Shown here: positions 30,931 to 34,415 of the stretch, piece after piece
How positions within the stretch are numbered: position 1 is the stretch's first letter
How the letters are laid out: each line of letters begins with the position of its first letter
DNA from: an uncultured Clostridia bacterium
GTDB lineage: Bacteria > Bacillota > Clostridia > Christensenellales > CAG-1252
Direction: 5' to 3'
NCBI GenBank assembly: GCA_946626795.1
Contig: CAMOUZ010000002.1
Span: 1 to 34,415, forward strand
Length of the DNA stretch: 34,415 nucleotides
Translations under genes and position numbers: made by a program
Notes under the pieces: model-generated
Database searches by the model: none
The model's input: the letters and a program-made list of their open reading frames with translations, nothing else
What the model was told of the DNA's origin: nothing

Positions 30931-31845
30931 ATGGAAGAAGAGAATAAGACGATAGACGAGACCACCCTCGACGAGACGCAAGTGCTCGACGAAACGATCT
31001 CGGAAGAAAAAGCGCCCGAGGAAGAAACTCCGATCGCGGCGGAAGAAACGCCTGCCGAGAAGCAGGAAGAGCAGCCTAAAGAGGACGCTCCAAAGGACGA
31101 GCAAGGAAAGAAGCCTTTGACAAAAGGGAAGCGCATCTTGAATGCTGTCATTTTGGGCGTACAGATCGCGTTTGTCGTCCTGTCGATTACGATCTGTCTC
31201 GTGATGCTCTTGAACCCGAAAGCGCAGGACGAAGTCTCTCCGCTCGGCGTGAAGCTCCTCACCGTAAACTCGAACTCAATGAACGGGACGGAGAAGGACA
31301 GCTTTTGCGTGGACGACCTCGTCATCGCCAAGAATCCGAAAAACGGCGGCGAAGGCTTGCAAAAAGGTGATATCATCACCTTCAAGATGCTGGAAAAAGA
31401 AAGTGGGCTCTTCATCATCAACACCCACAGAATAGACGAAGTCATCACGGAAAACGGCTTTACGCAGTACAAGACCAAAGGTGACGCGAATCCGACGCAG
31501 GATCCCGGCTGGGTCAGCGCGGATAACGTCCTCGCCGTCTATGCTTTCCATATTAAGGGGCTCGGCGCGGCGATCAAATGGGTGCGTGACGGTTACCACT
31601 TCATTTTCGTAGTCATCATCCCGCTCGGATTGCTCTTGATCTATAACATTTATCTCGTCGCGCAGATCGTGGTCGAGGCGAAGATGAAGAATGCGAAGAA
31701 AGCGGCGGCGGAAGCGGCTGCCGCGTCGGCGCGCGCAAATCTCAGCGAGGAGGATCTCCTGAGGCTTTTGAAGGAAAGAGGCATAGATCCTGCCGCCATT
31801 AAAAAGCAGGACGATAAAACCGACGATACAGGAAGTGATCAATGA
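30931..31845 (+). CDS. SipW-like signal peptidase I (ER-type) with an acidic N-terminal tail
   Basis: A membrane peptidase that cleaves signal peptides. The 304-aa product has a Glu/Pro-rich tail (1-65), a first span (about 68-94), the catalytic region and a second span (about 223-245). The catalytic serine is Ser116 in VNSNSMNGT. The second box has His166 (IINTHRID) in place of the usual bacterial Lys, so it belongs to the Ser/His type shared with SipW, Archaea and the ER. Asp185 in TKGDANPTQD completes the conserved pattern. A cytoplasmic tail of about 55 residues follows the second span, rich in Ala/Lys then SEEDLLRLLKERG. TAGGAGAAAACAG precedes the ATG. The upstream gene is its likely substrate. 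Confidence 0.85.
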   Translation: MEEENKTIDETTLDETQVLDETISEEKAPEEETPIAAEETPAEKQEEQPKEDAPKDEQGKKPLTKGKRILNAVILGVQIAFVVLSITICLVMLLNPKAQDEVSPLGVKLLTVNSNSMNGTEKDSFCVDDLVIAKNPKNGGEGLQKGDIITFKMLEKESGLFIINTHRIDEVITENGFTQYKTKGDANPTQDPGWVSADNVLAVYAFHIKGLGAAIKWVRDGYHFIFVVIIPLGLLLIYNIYLVAQIVVEAKMKNAKKAAAEAAAASARANLSEEDLLRLLKERGIDPAAIKKQDDKTDDTGSDQ

Positions 31846-31918
31846 TCCGTCTCGGCGAGTGAGGCGGACGGCACGGTAGTATTCCGTTCGAAAAAGGGGA
31901 AAGGGAAAGGTACGTACT

Positions 31919-33499
31919 ATGTTCACTGATTTTATAAGAGATTTTTTACAAGTATTCTTCTTCGGATTCCTGGGATTCTTCTATACCCAGCCCGGCGGAA
32001 TCGCGAATTTCAGTTGGTACGGAGGTGTATTCGGCGCCTTCCGTCAGCTCTTCGCGGTGGATCAATACGTTGCGGTGGTGGAGAAGTATCAAGCGATGAG
32101 TCAGATGCAGACCGGACAATGGATCGGAGCTTGGGCTATCGTGATCCTCGTGATCCTTGCTTTGCTTGCGATCGTGGTCGTTGGGCTTTATTTCCTCGTT
32201 CGTTTCTTCAAGAGGCTCTTCGGCAGTCGTGTCTTGAATCAAGATCTTGTGGATGAGATCGGAAATTTGAAGGGACAGATCGTGAAACTCACGAGAGAGA
32301 AGGATCGTATCCTCGGGCTCAAAATCGGTTATCAAGGCTATGACGTGCTCGAAGGCAATGAGGGCGAAGATACCAGCAGTGAGAAGAAAGAAGGCGAGAG
32401 CCGTTTCTATAAGCTCACCGAAGTCGATATGACCTATGCGGAGGAGGGCTCGCAGCGTCACACCGAGTTTAATAAAGAAGTTACGTTGGAACAGATCTGC
32501 GACACTTTCCGTAATTACGCGGCGAATAACCCGCAGAGACCGTGGCGTAAGCTCTATTACGAGCCCAAGATCATCCGCCTCTTCTTCGCAAGTTTGGCCA
32601 CAACGCGACTCATCATCCTGCAAGGTATATCCGGTACCGGTAAAACCTCACTTCCCGAGTGTATCGGGCACTTCATCGATAACCCCACGACCATCGCCTC
32701 CGTGCAGCCGTCCTGGCGTGACAGAACCGAAATCTTCGGGTACTTCAACGAATTTACCAAGAGGTTTAACGAGACCGAGGTCTTGAAGGCGATGTACGAC
32801 GCAACGTATAACGAAGACGTGTATTTGACCGTCCTCGACGAAATGAACATCGCTCGTGTCGAGTACTACTTCGCGGAAATGCTCTCCATTTTGGAAATGC
32901 CGTCCCGTGACCAGTGGATCGTTGACCTCGTCCCGAGCGGCTGGCCTTCCGACCCGAAGCATGTTGAAAAAGGACGTTTTCGTCTCCCCGAGAATATGTG
33001 GTTCGTCGGCACGGCGAACAACGACGATAGTACCTTCGCCATTTCCGATAAGGTGTACGATCGTGGTATGCCGATCAATATCAACAGCAAGGCGAAGCCT
33101 TTCGACGCGCCCCTCACCGATATGATGCCGCTTTCCTATAAGCATCTTGAAGAGCTCTTCAAGAAAGCGCAGGAAGAGCATAAGGTCAGCGAGGAGAACC
33201 TCAAAAAATTCGAAGAAATGGATGATTACGTGATCGAGCACTTCCGTTTGGCGTTTGGTAACCGTATCGTGAAGCAGCTCCGTGAGTTCGTGCCCGTGTA
33301 CGTGGCGTGCGGCGGCACGGAGATCGACGGCTTGGACTACGTGCTCTGTAATAAGATCCTCCGTAAGTTCGAGTCCTTGAACCTCGCGTACATCCGCGAC
33401 GAGGTGGACGACTATATCCAATACCTCTCCGATCACTTCGGCGAGGAGAATATGACCGAGTGTAAAGAATATCTCGAAAGATTGAAGAAGCTCTTCTAA
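31919..33499 (+). CDS. Membrane-anchored McrB-like AAA+ ATPase
   Basis: A 526-aa AAA+ ATPase resembling the motor subunit McrB of restriction systems, but without its DNA-recognition domain and instead with membrane segments. Hydrophobic stretches occur at 7-22 and 70-96; a coiled stretch follows (DEIGNLKGQIVKLTREKDR). The AAA+ core starts near 185: Walker A GISGTGKTS (236-244), SWRDRTEIFGYFN near 265, Walker B VYLTVLDEMN (301-310), sensor-1 FVGTANNDD (362-370) and an arginine at 382 in KVYDRG. The rest is a helical lid. The site before the ATG is a weak GGGAAAGG. A 73-base gap separates it from the peptidase gene; the DUF2357-type gene follows 19 bases later and is its probable partner. Confidence 0.85.
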   Translation: MFTDFIRDFLQVFFFGFLGFFYTQPGGIANFSWYGGVFGAFRQLFAVDQYVAVVEKYQAMSQMQTGQWIGAWAIVILVILALLAIVVVGLYFLVRFFKRLFGSRVLNQDLVDEIGNLKGQIVKLTREKDRILGLKIGYQGYDVLEGNEGEDTSSEKKEGESRFYKLTEVDMTYAEEGSQRHTEFNKEVTLEQICDTFRNYAANNPQRPWRKLYYEPKIIRLFFASLATTRLIILQGISGTGKTSLPECIGHFIDNPTTIASVQPSWRDRTEIFGYFNEFTKRFNETEVLKAMYDATYNEDVYLTVLDEMNIARVEYYFAEMLSILEMPSRDQWIVDLVPSGWPSDPKHVEKGRFRLPENMWFVGTANNDDSTFAISDKVYDRGMPININSKAKPFDAPLTDMMPLSYKHLEELFKKAQEEHKVSEENLKKFEEMDDYVIEHFRLAFGNRIVKQLREFVPVYVACGGTEIDGLDYVLCNKILRKFESLNLAYIRDEVDDYIQYLSDHFGEENMTECKEYLERLKKLF

Positions 33500-33518
33500 T
33501 CATAAGGACTGATAGGCA

Positions 33519-34415
33519 ATGGCAGAAAAGAAGAAGTACGAAGAATATCTATATTATTTGAGTACACTCTTAAAGCAAGAGGACTTTTATTCTACCTATT
33601 CGGATTATATCGCGCAAGGCAAGAATAGTTTCCAGATCTCTCAGCGTTTCCAAAAGCAGATCTTCGACGAAAGTTGGATCGACACCTTGGAGGACTGTAT
33701 CGTCGCGCTCGATACCATCGTTCGTAACCCGCGTAAGTTCATCGTCGTGGAAGAGGATATCGTGGATATCTCTCTCGCGCGTTCCATCTCCGTTGAGTCG
33801 GTCAAGCACCTTGCGCAGCATACGAACTTCATTTCCTCCGTTACGAAGGACGGCATGGTCATCCCGAGTAAGATCCTGAATACGTCCAAGGAAGAGAGCT
33901 ACGAGATCTACGAGAACCGCTTTATTTACACCTTGCTTCTGAAAACAAAGGATTTCATTTCCCGTCGTTATAATCTCATCAAGCAAGCCAGCTTGAATAG
34001 CGATCAGATCGTCGTGAATGTCACGAGTGATTTCGGGCTCGATAAGGAGAATAGCATCAAGTATACGATGTCCACGACGGCGAATATGCCGGTCGAGAGC
34101 GTCATCGGCACGGCGGAAGATCTCTCTTTGATCGAGCGTGTCGAGCGTATCAACAGCATCGTCAGCAGCTTCCTTGCCAGCCCCTTCGCAAAGGAAATGG
34201 TCAGTTGTGCGCTCGTTCGCCCGCCTATCACGCGTACGAACGTCATCTTGAAGGACCCGAACTTTAAGAAAGCGCTCGTCCTTTGGCAGTTCATCGAGTC
34301 TTACAATAAGGTCGGTTTCGAGGTGGAGACCATCACCGAGACCAGAGACCTTTCGCCCACCGTGGCGGAGAAATACCGCGATCTCATTTACCTCAATACC
34401 CTCGTCGTGGAGTCT
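33519..34415 (+). CDS. DUF2357/McrC-like partner protein, 3' end outside window
   Basis: The first 299 codons are visible with no stop before the right edge. Family-like motifs are RSISVESVKHLAQHTNFI near residue 88, YEIYENRFIYTLLLKTKDF near 128 and RTNVILKDPNFKKALVLW near 239. These resemble DUF2357 proteins, which carry an McrC-like module and often a C-terminal PD-(D/E)XK nuclease-like domain; that end, if present, lies beyond the window. It follows the AAA+ gene by 19 bases, as McrC follows McrB in classical systems. The start ATG 33519 has a moderate site (AAGGAC... about 10 bases before). Whether it binds nucleic acid cannot be judged from this part. Confidence 0.72.
   Translation, partial: MAEKKKYEEYLYYLSTLLKQEDFYSTYSDYIAQGKNSFQISQRFQKQIFDESWIDTLEDCIVALDTIVRNPRKFIVVEEDIVDISLARSISVESVKHLAQHTNFISSVTKDGMVIPSKILNTSKEESYEIYENRFIYTLLLKTKDFISRRYNLIKQASLNSDQIVVNVTSDFGLDKENSIKYTMSTTANMPVESVIGTAEDLSLIERVERINSIVSSFLASPFAKEMVSCALVRPPITRTNVILKDPNFKKALVLWQFIESYNKVGFEVETITETRDLSPTVAEKYRDLIYLNTLVVES

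Noticed and set aside
31846..31918. Hairpin CCGTC/GACGG after the peptidase gene as a terminator
   Set aside because: The stem is only about five base pairs and no T-run follows.

Overview
The window reads as a chromosomal segment of a Firmicutes bacterium, most likely an uncultured gut-type member of Clostridia. The evidence is the merged S10-spc-alpha ribosomal operon, a KOW protein between map and infA, zinc-type S14 and L36, consistent GGAGG ribosome binding sites with some GTG and TTG starts, and a surface protein with InlB-like repeats and a DUF6273-like domain. I could not run any search, so family names come from motif recognition. The species is not determined.

Layout. Positions 1-3303 (minus strand) form a methionine-synthesis operon: metF, a separate MetH reactivation-domain gene, and metH, which runs off the left edge. 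Positions 3397-7065 (plus) hold an acidic, two-TM PH-like protein, thymidylate kinase and a FAD-dependent oxidoreductase. Positions 7322-10012 encode a membrane-anchored repeat protein and a YhhN-like membrane protein. A terminator, an A/T-rich tract, a perfect TTGACA-17-TATAAT promoter and a roughly 200-nt structured leader precede the ribosomal operon.

Positions 10463-26213 are one continuous run of 32 genes from rpsJ to rplQ, including secY, adk, map, infA and rpoA. Many genes overlap or abut, so they look translationally coupled. A terminator follows rplQ; the ECF-transporter, truA and rplM-rpsI genes often found next in Firmicutes are absent. A convergent small membrane-protein gene shares a bidirectional terminator with this operon.

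Positions 27242-34415 contain the least explained part. It is a plus-strand run of five genes: (1) a 907-aa protein with an acidic tail, two copies of an unnamed repeat domain and a degenerate EAL-like fold; (2) a single-pass exported protein that looks like a TasA/camelysin-type substrate; (3) a SipW-like (Ser/His, ER-type) signal peptidase; (4) a membrane-anchored McrB-like AAA+ ATPase; (5) a DUF2357/McrC-like partner cut by the right edge. I read it as a candidate envelope-associated system that couples an exported fibre-like protein and its peptidase to a membrane-tethered McrB-type motor. That coupling is inference. Several unrelated proteins in the window share long Glu/Pro/Ala-rich N-terminal tails.
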